From contig NZ_CP017946.1 of the NCBI RefSeq assembly GCF_003952665.1, forward strand, positions 1,922,001 through 1,986,000: a DNA stretch of 64,000 bases. The letters are read 5' to 3'. Shown here piece by piece: positions 8,452 through 16,344 of the stretch; position 1 is the first letter of the stretch; each line of letters opens with the position of its first letter. A model generated the notes under the pieces. That model saw only the letters and a program-made list of their open reading frames with translations, searched no databases and was not told the DNA's origin. This DNA comes from Bosea sp. Tri-49 (GTDB lineage: Bacteria; Pseudomonadota; Alphaproteobacteria; Rhizobiales; Beijerinckiaceae). The position numbers and the translations under genes are program-made.

Positions 8452-9633
8452 ATGAGCCGTCATGTCGTCATCACCGCGGGCGTGCGCACCGCGATCGGAA
8501 CCTTCGGCGGGGCGCTCTCCAGCCATGCGCCGACGCAGCTCGGCGCAGCTTGCGTCGGCGAGGCGCTGCGCCGGTCCGAGCTGCCGGCCTCGGAGGTCGG
8601 CCATGTCGTGTTCGGCAACGTCATCCTGACCGAATCCAAGGACGCCTATCTCGCGCGCATCGCCGCTATCGATGCCGGCATCCCGGTCGAGGTGCCGGCG
8701 ATGACGCTGAACCGGCTCTGCGGCTCCGGTGTGCAGGCGATCGTCTCGGCCGCCCAAGCGATCATGCTCGGCGATTGCGACACCGCCGTCGCCGGCGGCG
8801 CCGAGACGATGAGCCGCGCGCCGCATCTGCTCTCGACCGCCCGCTTCGGCCAGCGCATGGGCGATACGGTCGCTTCCGACCATCTGACCGGCATCCTGAC
8901 CGACCCGTTCGGCAACGGCATCATGGGCATCACCGCCGAGAACGTCGCCGAGCGCTATAGCATCGATCGCGAGGCACAGGACGTCTTCGCTGCCGAGAGC
9001 CAGCGCCGCGCCGCCGAGGCGATCGCTGCCGGCCGCTTCCGCGAGCAGATCCTGCCGGTCGAGGTCCGCAAGGGCCGGGACACGATCAGCTTCGACACCG
9101 ACGAGCATCCCAAGCCCGGCACCACGGCGGAGACGCTGAAGGGCCTGCGCCCGACCTTCAAGAAGGACGGCACGGTCACCCCGGGCAATGCCTCGGGCAT
9201 CAATGACGGCGCCGCCGCGATGGTGCTGATGGAGGAAGGTCGCGCCGGCCGCGAGGGCAAGCCGATCCTTGCGCGTATCGTCGGCTACGCTCATGCCGGC
9301 GTCGAGCCGGGGGTGATGGGCATCGGCCCGGTGCCGGCGGTCAAGGCGCTGCTCAAGCGCACCGGGCTGTCGCTCGGGGATTTCGACGTGATCGAGTCGA
9401 ACGAGGCCTTCGCCGCGCAAGCCTGCGCGGTCGCCAAGGAGCTCGGCTTCGATCCGGCCAAGGTCAATCCCAATGGCGGCGCGATCGCGCTCGGCCATCC
9501 GGTCGGGGCGACCGGGGCGATCATCACGCTGAAGGCGGCCTATGAGCTGAAGCGCACCGGCGGCCGCTACGGGCTGGTGACGATGTGCATCGGCGGCGGC
9601 CAGGGCATCGCGCTCGCGATCGAGCGGGCCTGA
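8452..9633 (+). CDS. Acetyl-CoA acyltransferase (thiolase)
   Basis: A 393-residue thiolase, the usual length of the family. The nucleophilic Cys90 sits in [12 protein letters not shown], the conserved histidine in [15 protein letters not shown] near residue 350, and the second catalytic cysteine in [10 protein letters not shown] near the C-terminus. SD AGGAGAG precedes the ATG at good spacing. It is cytoplasmic and cleaves or condenses 3-ketoacyl-CoA with CoA. In this operon a degradative role, releasing acetyl-CoA from the chain activated by the preceding ligase, is more likely than polyhydroxyalkanoate synthesis. No 3-hydroxyacyl-CoA dehydrogenase is present in the operon. Confidence 0.92.
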   Translation: MSRHVVITAGVRTAIGTFGGALSSHAPTQLGAACVGEALRRSELPASEVGHVVFGNVILTESKDAYLARIAAIDAGIPVEVPAMTLNRLCGSGVQAIVSAAQAIMLGDCDTAVAGGAETMSRAPHLLSTARFGQRMGDTVASDHLTGILTDPFGNGIMGITAENVAERYSIDREAQDVFAAESQRRAAEAIAAGRFREQILPVEVRKGRDTISFDTDEHPKPGTTAETLKGLRPTFKKDGTVTPGNASGINDGAAAMVLMEEGRAGREGKPILARIVGYAHAGVEPGVMGIGPVPAVKALLKRTGLSLGDFDVIESNEAFAAQACAVAKELGFDPAKVNPNGGAIALGHPVGATGAIITLKAAYELKRTGGRYGLVTMCIGGGQGIALAIERA

Positions 9634-9640
9634 GCAGGTC

Positions 9641-10294
9641 ATGGCGACAGCCCTCTGGAAGACGCCGGCGCAGCGCGAGCATGAGCGTGCCTTGAAGCGT
9701 GAGGCCGTGCTGCGCGTCGCGGCGCAGGCCTTCAGCGAGCAGGGGTTTCACCGGACCTCGCTCGACGATGTCGCCGAGCGCCTGAACATCACCAAGCCGA
9801 CGATCTACCATTACGTGCGCAGCAAGGACGAGATCCTGTTTGAATGCGTGCGCATCGGTCTGGAGCGGCTCGATGCCGCCGCCGCCTCGGCCGAGGCCAG
9901 GCGCAGCGGCGGCAGCGGCCTCGACCGGCTGATCGTGCTCTGGACCGAATATGCCCACATCGTCACCGAGGATTTCGGGCGCTGCCTCATCCTCGTCGGC
10001 GAAGACCCGCTGCCGGCCGAGACGCGCAAGGAACTGCGCGCCCTCAAGGGCAAGATCGACAAGCGCTTCCGCGGGCTGATCGAGGCCGGCATCGCCGACG
10101 GCTCGATCCGCTCCTGCGACCCCAAGCTGCTCGCCTTCGCAGCCGCGGGCGCGCTGAGCTGGATCGCCCGCTGGCATGACCCGGCCGGGCCGCTCTCCGT
10201 CGACAATATCGCCCGCGAGACGATCGGGCTCTTCGTCAACGGTATCGGGGCGCTCGAGCACAGCGCGCAAAGCGCCCGCCGCGTCAGCCCCTAA
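9641..10294 (+). CDS. TetR/AcrR family transcriptional regulator
   Basis: A 217-residue repressor-type protein. The N-terminal TetR helix-turn-helix is clear: FSEQGFHRTSLDDVAERLNI, followed by TKPTIYHYVRSKDEIL at about residues 46-61. The C-terminal part is a helical ligand domain of the TetR_C family. It is the last gene of the operon, eight bases after the thiolase. Acyl-CoA or the free acid is the likely inducer, by analogy to FadR/PsrA-type TetR proteins. The inverted repeat at 916-931 is the best visible target. Confidence 0.9.
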   Translation: MATALWKTPAQREHERALKREAVLRVAAQAFSEQGFHRTSLDDVAERLNITKPTIYHYVRSKDEILFECVRIGLERLDAAAASAEARRSGGSGLDRLIVLWTEYAHIVTEDFGRCLILVGEDPLPAETRKELRALKGKIDKRFRGLIEAGIADGSIRSCDPKLLAFAAAGALSWIARWHDPAGPLSVDNIARETIGLFVNGIGALEHSAQSARRVSP

Positions 10295-10351
10295 CCAGGG
10301 AGTCGGTGAAACCCGCAGCAAGGCGGGACGAACGCGAAACTAGTGTGGGGT

Positions 10352-10425
10352 TGGAGCGGGTGGAGGGAATCGAACCCTCGTATTCAGCTTGGAAGGCTGC
10401 TGCTCTACCATTGAGCTACACCCGC
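10352..10425 (-). tRNA. tRNA-Gly(TCC)
   Basis: A complete minus-strand cloverleaf of 74 bases including an encoded CCA. The acceptor arms GCGGGTG / CACCCGC pair perfectly, the T-arm carries GGTTCGATTCC, and the anticodon loop CTTCCAA gives anticodon TCC, reading GGA. It lies 58 bases past the TetR gene, convergent with it. Confidence 0.97.
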
Positions 10426-10522
10426 GCCGGGCCGCCAAATTCCGCATCCGACCGGTAGGTGTCAACCCATCGCAGGAAAGAAGATGGCGTCATCCACCTG
10501 CGGCGGCGGCAGGCGGACGCAT

Positions 10523-10660
10523 TTACGTATCGCTCAACGCCAGTCGGCCGAGCCAGATCGCGGCGCCGGTGAACGCGCCGAGCGCCGCCCCTCCGGCAAG
10601 CGTGCCGAAGGCCAGGGCGCCGGCCGCGGCCACCGCCGTGCTGAAAAGTGCGATTCCCAT
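10523..10660 (-). CDS. Small hydrophobic protein (45 aa), hypothetical
   Basis: A 45-codon ORF with an SD-like GAGGGA seven bases before its ATG. The product is almost entirely alanine, glycine and leucine (starting MGIALFSTAVAAAGALAFG, ending LGRLALSDT) and would form one or two membrane segments with glycine-zipper character. It lies divergent from another very small membrane-type ORF at 10821, with two palindromes between them. No family is recognised. Start, SD and composition support a real gene, but such a short ORF could occur by chance. Confidence 0.4.
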   Translation of the reverse strand: MGIALFSTAVAAAGALAFGTLAGGAALGAFTGAAIWLGRLALSDT

Positions 10661-10709
10661 AATCCCTCTTCCCCAACGGCAAGCCTAGCGGGGTCACGCC
10701 GTGCGACTG

Positions 10710-10773
10710 CCCCCATTTGGGGGTGAAAGAGCGAAATTCGAGCCCGCTGCGACAAAATCCCCCCAAATGGGGG
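10710..10773. promoter_or_regulatory. Twin palindromes CCCCCATTTGGGGG / CCCCCAAATGGGGG
   Basis: Two 14-base hairpin-like palindromes lie at 10710-10723 and 10760-10773, centres exactly 50 bases apart. Each has 6-bp arms (CCCCCA/TGGGGG) around a 2-base centre, and the second is the reverse complement of the first. They sit in the divergent gap between two microprotein ORFs. Paired symmetrical sites at about five helical turns suggest cooperative binding of a dimeric regulator; no regulator is identified. Confidence 0.5.
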
Positions 10774-10820
10774 TGGAAGACGGAATGGCGGGCCGCTAGC
10801 GTGACGTTGGGGGAAGCGAC

Positions 10821-10943
10821 ATGTCCGACTTCGACGATCTGCGCTGTCCATTCAGAGCCGAGGTCCTCGCCGCGGTGCCTGTCTGGCAGATGATGCTGGT
10901 CCATGGCGCGGGCGCGCTCGCTTTGCTCATGCTGCTGCGCTGA
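10821..10943 (+). CDS. Small membrane protein (40 aa), hypothetical
   Basis: A 40-codon ORF preceded by GGGGAAGC at suitable spacing. It has a charged N-terminus with a cysteine (MSDFDDLRCPFRAEV) followed by one hydrophobic segment, LVHGAGALALLMLLR, that fits a single membrane helix. It is divergent from the 45-residue ORF at 10523-10660 across the paired palindromes. Family unknown. The lead for reality is the combination of SD, composition and context. Confidence 0.4.
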   Translation: MSDFDDLRCPFRAEVLAAVPVWQMMLVHGAGALALLMLLR

Positions 10944-11055
10944 TCTCTTTCCCGCCAGCGCCGATATGCCTGGCGCCGGGCACCGGCAAGCGCTGGCTGT
11001 CTGGCCTGGTTTCGGTTTAGGCACTAGCCTTCGCCCATCGAGAGGCGAGGAAACG

Positions 11056-11583
11056 ATGCCGAGCTATGTGGCCTTGTTGCGTGCGGTCAATGTCGGCGGC
11101 ACCGGCAAGCTCGCCATGTCGGATCTGAAGGCGATGTGCGTGGAAGCGGACTTCACGAAGATCGCGACCTACATCGCCAGCGGCAATGTCGTGTTCCGCG
11201 CTGAAGGCAGCGCGGCGCAGGTGAAGACGGCGCTGGAGCGGCGGCTCCACGACTATGCCGGCAAGCCGGTCGGCGTGATCGTGCGCACGGCCGATCAGAT
11301 GGCTGCGGTACACCGCGCCAATCCTTTTGCCGATCAGCCACCGAACCGGGTCGTCGCTATCTTCCTCGACGAGCCGCCGCCGGCCGATGCGCTCGACGAT
11401 GTCCGCGGCCGCAATGACGAGGAACTGCGACTCGGCAGCTGCGAAATCTACGTCTTCTACGGCGCGGGGATGCGCGATTCCAAGCTCCGGATCCCGGCCG
11501 CGGCGCGAGGCACCGCGCGCAACATCAATACCATCGCGAAGCTGTCGGAGATGGCAGCAGCGCTCTGCTCCGCCCCTGTCTGA
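11056..11583 (+). CDS. DUF1697 domain-containing protein
   Basis: A 175-residue cytoplasmic protein covering the whole DUF1697 family. The opening YVALLRAVNVGGTGKLAMSDL and the YIASGNVVF strand at about 34-42 are diagnostic, as is the C-terminal RNINTIAKLSEMA segment. ATG 11056 follows GAGGCGAGG and begins exactly at family homology. DUF1697 proteins are structurally known but have no assigned function. It is a single gene with no evident operon partners. Confidence 0.88.
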   Translation: MPSYVALLRAVNVGGTGKLAMSDLKAMCVEADFTKIATYIASGNVVFRAEGSAAQVKTALERRLHDYAGKPVGVIVRTADQMAAVHRANPFADQPPNRVVAIFLDEPPPADALDDVRGRNDEELRLGSCEIYVFYGAGMRDSKLRIPAAARGTARNINTIAKLSEMAAALCSAPV

Positions 11584-11827
11584 CGACGCCATGCCTCGCA
11601 TCGGAGCCGTATCGCGCTTCTCCGTCCTGCAGGTGAGTAACCGATCTGAACCATGAGGGCTTGATCGCGATCCGATTTGCGAGTGTCCTGTGGACCAATC
11701 CAGCCGTTCCCTTGCGGCCTGACGGACGCGGCACGCTGCGCCTGAACGCCCTGGAAGCAGCTTGCCGTGCCAAGTGCCGGCCACTTCGCGACTCGCATCG
11801 ATGCCGATGACACGCCTGGGAGGGACA

Positions 11828-12325
11828 ATGACACAGAGACATATGGAGCTTGCGAGCGCCAAGCGCCTCGGCGGCCCGGCCTGTGGCCTGCTGCTACCGC
11901 TTCTCCTGGCCGGCTGCGGCGGTGGTGAGGGCCTGTCGTCGTCGGGCGGGAGTGCGGCGAGCGCGCCTCCTCCATCCGGCATCTCGCGAGACGCCCTGGT
12001 CGGGCGCTGGGGCATCGCCTCCTTCCACACCGACAAGGACCGCAAGCGCACCGAGGCGGAGGCGCGCGGGCAATGCAAGCAGCCCTATGTGATCAGCAAC
12101 GGGCCAAATGACGGCGTCATGATGCATGTTGCTGACGATCCCAAGCCCTATGAGCTCAGGCTGAAGTCCGGTGGCGGCAAAACCTATGTCGGCTTCGAGG
12201 CGCCGGCCGGCGACCCGCAGGACCGCGAGATCCTCTCGCACAGCAAGTCGATGCTGGTGATGCGCTTCGTCGATCCGGATGCCAGCCGCCGCTACGGCAC
12301 CTTCATCTATTCCCGCTGCGGCTGA
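11828..12325 (+). CDS. Putative lipoprotein, hypothetical
   Basis: A 165-residue exported protein. The signal peptide contains the lipobox LLLAGC, with the lipidated cysteine near residue 28, followed by a flexible Gly/Ser-rich stretch. The mature domain includes VGRWGIASFHTDKD and ends in FIYSRCG. SD GGAGGG precedes ATG 11828. It lies 16 bases upstream of an L,D-transpeptidase gene in the same direction, so an envelope role is likely. No catalytic motif was seen and the family is not recognised beyond a lipoprotein common in rhizobial relatives. Confidence 0.75.
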   Translation: MTQRHMELASAKRLGGPACGLLLPLLLAGCGGGEGLSSSGGSAASAPPPSGISRDALVGRWGIASFHTDKDRKRTEAEARGQCKQPYVISNGPNDGVMMHVADDPKPYELRLKSGGGKTYVGFEAPAGDPQDREILSHSKSMLVMRFVDPDASRRYGTFIYSRCG

Positions 12326-12341
12326 CTGGAGGAGACGAGCG

Positions 12342-12962
12342 ATGAGCACCACTCGTAGCGCCCTGCGCAGTCTCCTGGCCTGCGGCCTGCTCGCCCTGCC
12401 CGGCCTTGCTCCCGCCCAGCCACGCCCGCCCGCGGGGGTGCAGGAGACGATGGACATCGGCGACGAGCCGGGCCGCGTCTCGACTGAGGAGGTCAGCATC
12501 AGCGACGGGCCCTATGCCCGCCAGATGGTGTTGTTCCGCTCGAACGAGGCGCCGGGCACCGTCGTGATCCACTCGGGGGAGCGCTTTCTCTATATCGTCC
12601 AAGGCAATGGCCGGGCGCTGCGCTACGGCATCGGCGTCGGCCGCGAGGGTTTCACCTGGTCCGGCCAGGTCCAGGTCAGCCGCAAGGCCGAATGGCCGGA
12701 CTGGCGCCCGCCGCCGGACATGCTGCAGCGCCAGCCCTATCTGCCGCGCTTCATGGCCGGTGGTCCCGGCAACCCGATGGGCGCACGCGCCCTCTATCTC
12801 GGTTCGACCGTCTTCCGCGTCCACGGCACCAACCAGCCCGAGACGATCGGCCAGGCGATCTCGTCGGGCTGCTTCCGGCTCGCCAATGGCGACATCGTCG
12901 ATCTCTACGACCGCGTCCCGGTCGGGACCAAGGTCATCATCCGCCACAAGGCGACGCTATGA
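12342..12962 (+). CDS. L,D-transpeptidase (YkuD domain), secreted
   Basis: A 206-residue periplasmic enzyme that crosslinks peptidoglycan stem peptides or attaches proteins to them. The signal peptide spans about residues 1-26 (LLALPGLAPAQ). The YkuD active-site motif is seen as VHGTNQPETIG followed by SSGCFRLANGD, with catalytic Cys near residue 172 and the conserved His upstream. SD GGAGGAGACGAGCG precedes the ATG. It resembles the second L,D-transpeptidase in this window (20984-21688), sharing a GVGREGF...WPDW...PP signature. It lies in a run with the lipoprotein upstream and an amino-acid-binding protein downstream. Confidence 0.92.
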   Translation: MSTTRSALRSLLACGLLALPGLAPAQPRPPAGVQETMDIGDEPGRVSTEEVSISDGPYARQMVLFRSNEAPGTVVIHSGERFLYIVQGNGRALRYGIGVGREGFTWSGQVQVSRKAEWPDWRPPPDMLQRQPYLPRFMAGGPGNPMGARALYLGSTVFRVHGTNQPETIGQAISSGCFRLANGDIVDLYDRVPVGTKVIIRHKATL

Positions 12963-13021
12963 CTGGCGACGCTGTGACCAGCCCCGCCCTCCCCGCCCAT
13001 AGCCGCAAGGAGACGAGAGCC

Positions 13022-14059
13022 ATGTCGAAGGCCTCACGGGTTCGCTCACGCAGTCTCCAGCTCGCTGCCTTCGGGGTGCTCGCGAGCCTGTCCGCAGCGC
13101 CGGCCAGCGCCGGGACGCTCGATACGGTGAAGCAGCGCGGCATCCTGCAATGCGGCGTCAGCGAGGGCGTGACCGGCTTCTCGGACAAGGATGCCCAGGG
13201 CAGCTGGCGCGGTTTCGATGTCGATTTCTGCCGCGCCACCGCGGCGGCCGTGCTCGGCGATGCGAGCAAGATCGCCTTCACGCCGCTGTCAGCCAGCGAG
13301 CGTTTCGAGGCGTTGAAGAGTGGCAAGGTCGACCTGCTGGCGCGCAACTCGACCTGGACGCTCGCACGCGAGGCGCAGCTCGGCCTCGCCTTCACCGGCA
13401 TCACCTTCCATGACGGCCAGGGCTTCCTGGCCAAGCGCGCGCTCGGCGTCGATGCGGCACTGTCCCTCGACAAGGCGAAGATCTGCGTCGAGGCCGGCAC
13501 CACCACCCAGCTCAACCTCGCCGACTTCTTCCGCGCCAATTCGATGACCTATGAGGAGAAGGCCTTCCCAGGTGCGGCGGAGGCCCTCGTCGCCTTCCAG
13601 TCCGGACAATGCGACGTGCTGACCCGCGACCAGTCGGCGCTGCACGGCGAGCGCCTCAAGCTGGCGAAGCCGGCCGACGCGGTGGTACTGCCCGACGTGA
13701 TCTCGAAGGAGCCGCTCGGCCCGGTGGTGCGCAGCGACGACTTCGCCTGGTTCAACCTGGTGAAATGGGTCAGCTTCGCACTGGTCAACGCCGAGGAGCT
13801 CGGTATCTCGGCAGCCAATGTCGACGAGGCGCTAAAATCGCAGAAGCCGGATGTGCGCCGCTTCACCGGCGCCGAGGGCGATTTCGGCAAGGCGCTCGGC
13901 CTCAACGCCGACTGGGCGATCCGGGCGGTCAAGGCGACCGGCAACTATGCCGAGATCTACGAGCGCAATCTCGGCACCGGCTCGCAGCTCGCCATCCCGC
14001 GCGGCCTCAATCAGCTCTGGAACATGGGCGGCGTGCTCTATGCACCGCCGCTGCGGTAG
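13022..14059 (+). CDS. Amino acid ABC transporter substrate-binding protein, AapJ/BztA-like
   Basis: A 345-residue periplasmic binding protein of the general L-amino-acid (Aap/Bzt) type. ATG 13022 follows AAGGAGACGAGAGCC and begins a Sec signal ending near ASAGT. The mature start TLDTVKQRGILQCGVSEG and the segment WRGFDVDFCRATAAAVLGD are hallmarks of this subfamily, as is DLLARNSTWTLAREAQLGL. Cognate permease and ATPase genes (aapQMP) are not beside it, so it is an orphan receptor here or shares a transporter encoded elsewhere. A frame open upstream overlaps the transpeptidase gene and is not used. Confidence 0.88.
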   Translation: MSKASRVRSRSLQLAAFGVLASLSAAPASAGTLDTVKQRGILQCGVSEGVTGFSDKDAQGSWRGFDVDFCRATAAAVLGDASKIAFTPLSASERFEALKSGKVDLLARNSTWTLAREAQLGLAFTGITFHDGQGFLAKRALGVDAALSLDKAKICVEAGTTTQLNLADFFRANSMTYEEKAFPGAAEALVAFQSGQCDVLTRDQSALHGERLKLAKPADAVVLPDVISKEPLGPVVRSDDFAWFNLVKWVSFALVNAEELGISAANVDEALKSQKPDVRRFTGAEGDFGKALGLNADWAIRAVKATGNYAEIYERNLGTGSQLAIPRGLNQLWNMGGVLYAPPLR

Positions 14060-14246
14060 CGCCTGAAGGGCCAATTAATGGTTCGTGCACCAACATCGGA
14101 GCCGGATTGCCACATATTCGAAGGACCGTCACAAGCCTCAAGCGCGAGGTAGCGGGCCAAACAGTCCAAATGTCGGGTCAACTTGACTAACTCGACAGCT
14201 CCCATCCGTTGCGGCAGGATCGGCACAACTAGAACGGGAGGTGAGG

Positions 14247-14744
14247 ATGGCGGGGGAAGTCGCAGCAGCGCTCGCTTCACTCAAAGCAGCAACGGACATT
14301 ATTGGAGGATTGGATGCTGCGCGCGATCTCCACAAATTTAGCGGGGATTTGATTGAACTGCAGAATAAAATCATTTCTGCCAACGTTGGAATATCGACAC
14401 TACAGGATCAAGTTACAACGCTTAAAGACCAAAAGCGAGATCTTGAAGATAAACTGCGAGACATAGAAAATTGGCACGCAGAAGCGCAACGCTATCAGTT
14501 AAAAGATTTCGGTGGGGAGTCGTTCGCTTACGCGCTGAAGCCCGGCATGGAGAATGGAGAGCCGCGCCACTACCTTTGCGCAAACTGCATGCCTAAGCGC
14601 CAGAAGTCGATACTCCAACGCATTACGAATGATGGGTTCTACCAGTGCCATGCTTGCTCCAATGGCTTCCAACTGGGCGAGAAGGAACGGTTGCGTGTTG
14701 GGCGCGTCACAGGCGGTGACGATGGCGGTTGGATGGCCCGGTAG
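14247..14744 (+). CDS. Hypothetical coiled-coil protein with C-terminal zinc ribbon
   Basis: A 165-residue soluble protein of unknown function. The SD GGGAGGTGAGG supports ATG 14247. Residues about 35-85 form an amphipathic heptad-like coiled coil rich in Leu, Lys, Asp and Gln. The C-terminal half has a CANC and CHAC pair about 29 residues apart, forming a plausible four-cysteine zinc ribbon. Base composition is clearly more AT-rich than its neighbours, and it ends 65 bases before the 3' end of tRNA-Tyr, which suggests recent acquisition. No integrase or repeat marks an island. Not recognised as a named family. Confidence 0.7.
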   Translation: MAGEVAAALASLKAATDIIGGLDAARDLHKFSGDLIELQNKIISANVGISTLQDQVTTLKDQKRDLEDKLRDIENWHAEAQRYQLKDFGGESFAYALKPGMENGEPRHYLCANCMPKRQKSILQRITNDGFYQCHACSNGFQLGEKERLRVGRVTGGDDGGWMAR

Positions 14745-14809
14745 GTTACAGCGGGCTGGGCGCAGCGTTGTGGCGAAAGGCTGAGAGAGCCAGCGCCAAA
14801 AAAGCAAGG

Positions 14810-14894
14810 TGGTGGGGGAAGCAGGACTCGAACCTGCGAAGGCATAGCCAGCGGATTTACAGTCCGCCCCCTTTGCCGCTCGGGACATTCCCCC
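14810..14894 (-). tRNA. tRNA-Tyr(GTA)
   Basis: A complete 85-base class II tRNA on the minus strand with an encoded CCA. The acceptor arms GGGGGAA / TTCCCCC pair, there is a long variable arm, and the anticodon loop CTGTAAA gives GTA, reading tyrosine codons. The T-arm GGTTCGAGTCC is canonical. Confidence 0.97.
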
Positions 14895-15046
14895 GCCTTG
14901 CCGCAGGCTGACCCGAAGGCCGGCCGCAACCGCCTGTTTCACTTTTGTGAAGGGCGGCAGGCGCGGGCGGACTTATGAGGAGAGGTCAGCCGGCTGTCAA
15001 CGCCAAAAAGCCATCTGGCGACAAGCAATCGCACTGGCGTCCCCGC

Positions 15047-15625
15047 TCAGCCCTGCGGCCAGATGGCGCGATGGCGCCTGCGCCAGGCGAGCGCAGCCGG
15101 GACGAAGGCCTGGAACGGCGTCGCCTGCGGCCGCTCGATCGCGTCGGCGAGATCGGGCGGCGGATGAACCAGGCTGCGCACGCCATGGCGATGCACCCAG
15201 ACCGGTAGTTCCCCCTGACGGGCGAACATGGCGACGACTTGCCTGACCAGCTTGCTGCGCAGCGCCCGCGGGCCGGCAACGGGCCGTGCCACGACGCAGA
15301 AACGGGCGAACGGATTCGGGTGACCGTCCTCGCCCTCGAGACAGAAGATCACGCCGCTGCGGTCCGGCCGCGCCTCGTCCGGCATGGCATCGATGCGCCG
15401 CCACAGGCAGAACCAGGTGCGGCAGATATCCGGTCGTATCGCATGGATGCCGCAGCCTTTGCCGGTGTTATGGCGGCACATCACGCCGGCCGGCTTACCG
15501 ACCTCCGGATCGACGATGCGCAGCACCTCGCAACAGGCGACGCAGTCGCCGCAGTCGCGCCCGGGCACCAGATGGTTCAGCGTCCGGCCCGAGCTCATCG
15601 CGCCGGCTTCGAGGCTTTCCGCCAT
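15047..15625 (-). CDS. YkgJ-like cysteine-cluster protein
   Basis: A 192-residue cytoplasmic protein with the cysteine pattern of the YkgJ (CxxCxxCC) family: CGDCVACC near residues 25-32, then CRHNTGKGCGIHAIRPDIC and a further FCLW. These cysteines are thought to coordinate zinc or an Fe-S cluster, and the function of the family is not settled. SD GGGGAGG precedes ATG 15625. It stands alone between tRNA-Tyr and a divergent or tandem NTPase gene on the same strand. The long arginine-rich C-terminus has no recognised motif. Confidence 0.8.
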   Translation of the reverse strand: MAESLEAGAMSSGRTLNHLVPGRDCGDCVACCEVLRIVDPEVGKPAGVMCRHNTGKGCGIHAIRPDICRTWFCLWRRIDAMPDEARPDRSGVIFCLEGEDGHPNPFARFCVVARPVAGPRALRSKLVRQVVAMFARQGELPVWVHRHGVRSLVHPPPDLADAIERPQATPFQAFVPAALAWRRRHRAIWPQG

Positions 15626-15673
15626 GACACGCCCTCCCCGGCTGCGGCGAGGAAACGAGCCTAGCGCGGAACG

Positions 15674-16243
15674 TTACCTATCGGAAGCAAGGCGTCGCAC
15701 GCGTTCCAGCACGAAAGCGACACGCCTCTCAACATTCACACGCGGGAGCTCCACCAGTTCGTAGCCGTGCTCGCGATAGGCTGCAGTGACTGCATCGTAA
15801 GTGCGTTCGGCTTCGGCGAAATCCTGCTTGCGTTCGGCATCCTGGGCGTAAATCTCGCGCCAGGGCGGCGCGGCGAAGACGATGCGGGCATAGCGAAACG
15901 CGCGAGCGGCTCGGTCGAGGTGCTCTGGTACCTCAAGCCCGCACAGCCGCAGATAGCCGATGCTGTCGGGGATGCTGCGATCAAAGAAAACCGGCGCGCC
16001 GCCAGCTTGCGCCTCGCCATGGGAGCGCATGTCAAAGCCAAGCATCAGCTCGGCGAACAGCGCCCGGTCGCGCCAGGGCAAGGCCGGCCCGTCGATGGCG
16101 AGCTGGTCGCGGATGATCGCCCGCCCCGCCTCCGGCGCAACCCGGTGACCCGCGGCGGCCAGCGCGGCGAGCAATGTCGTCTTGCCAGCGCCGGGGCCGC
16201 CGGTCACCACGAACAGGCGTTCATTCGTCTTCGTCATCGGCAT
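15674..16243 (-). CDS. P-loop ATPase/kinase (AAA_28 type)
   Basis: A 189-residue NTP-binding protein. Walker A is VTGGPGAGKTTLL near residues 13-25, and an FFDRSIPDSIGYLR segment holds the likely Walker B/lid region. Proteins of this AAA_28 group are often annotated as predicted ATPases or kinases without a proven substrate. AAGGAG lies just before ATG 16243; the internal ATG 16237 has slightly better SD spacing and is an equal alternative. The frame is open up to 16444 but the extra part overlaps the divergent rlmB start. Role unknown. Confidence 0.8.
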   Translation of the reverse strand: MPMTKTNERLFVVTGGPGAGKTTLLAALAAAGHRVAPEAGRAIIRDQLAIDGPALPWRDRALFAELMLGFDMRSHGEAQAGGAPVFFDRSIPDSIGYLRLCGLEVPEHLDRAARAFRYARIVFAAPPWREIYAQDAERKQDFAEAERTYDAVTAAYREHGYELVELPRVNVERRVAFVLERVRRLASDR

Positions 16244-16344
16244 AGTCTCCTTGCAATGAACCAGGTGAAAATCCCTCATCCCGGCCTTCGGGCTGGCCAA
16301 GCCGGCCACGCCATGGCAGGGCATGGCGTCACCTTTCCGGAGCC

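Noticed and set aside
14744..14810. Genomic island inserted at tRNA-Tyr
   Set aside because: No integrase, no direct repeat of the tRNA 3' end and only one odd gene were seen; composition alone is not enough to call an island.
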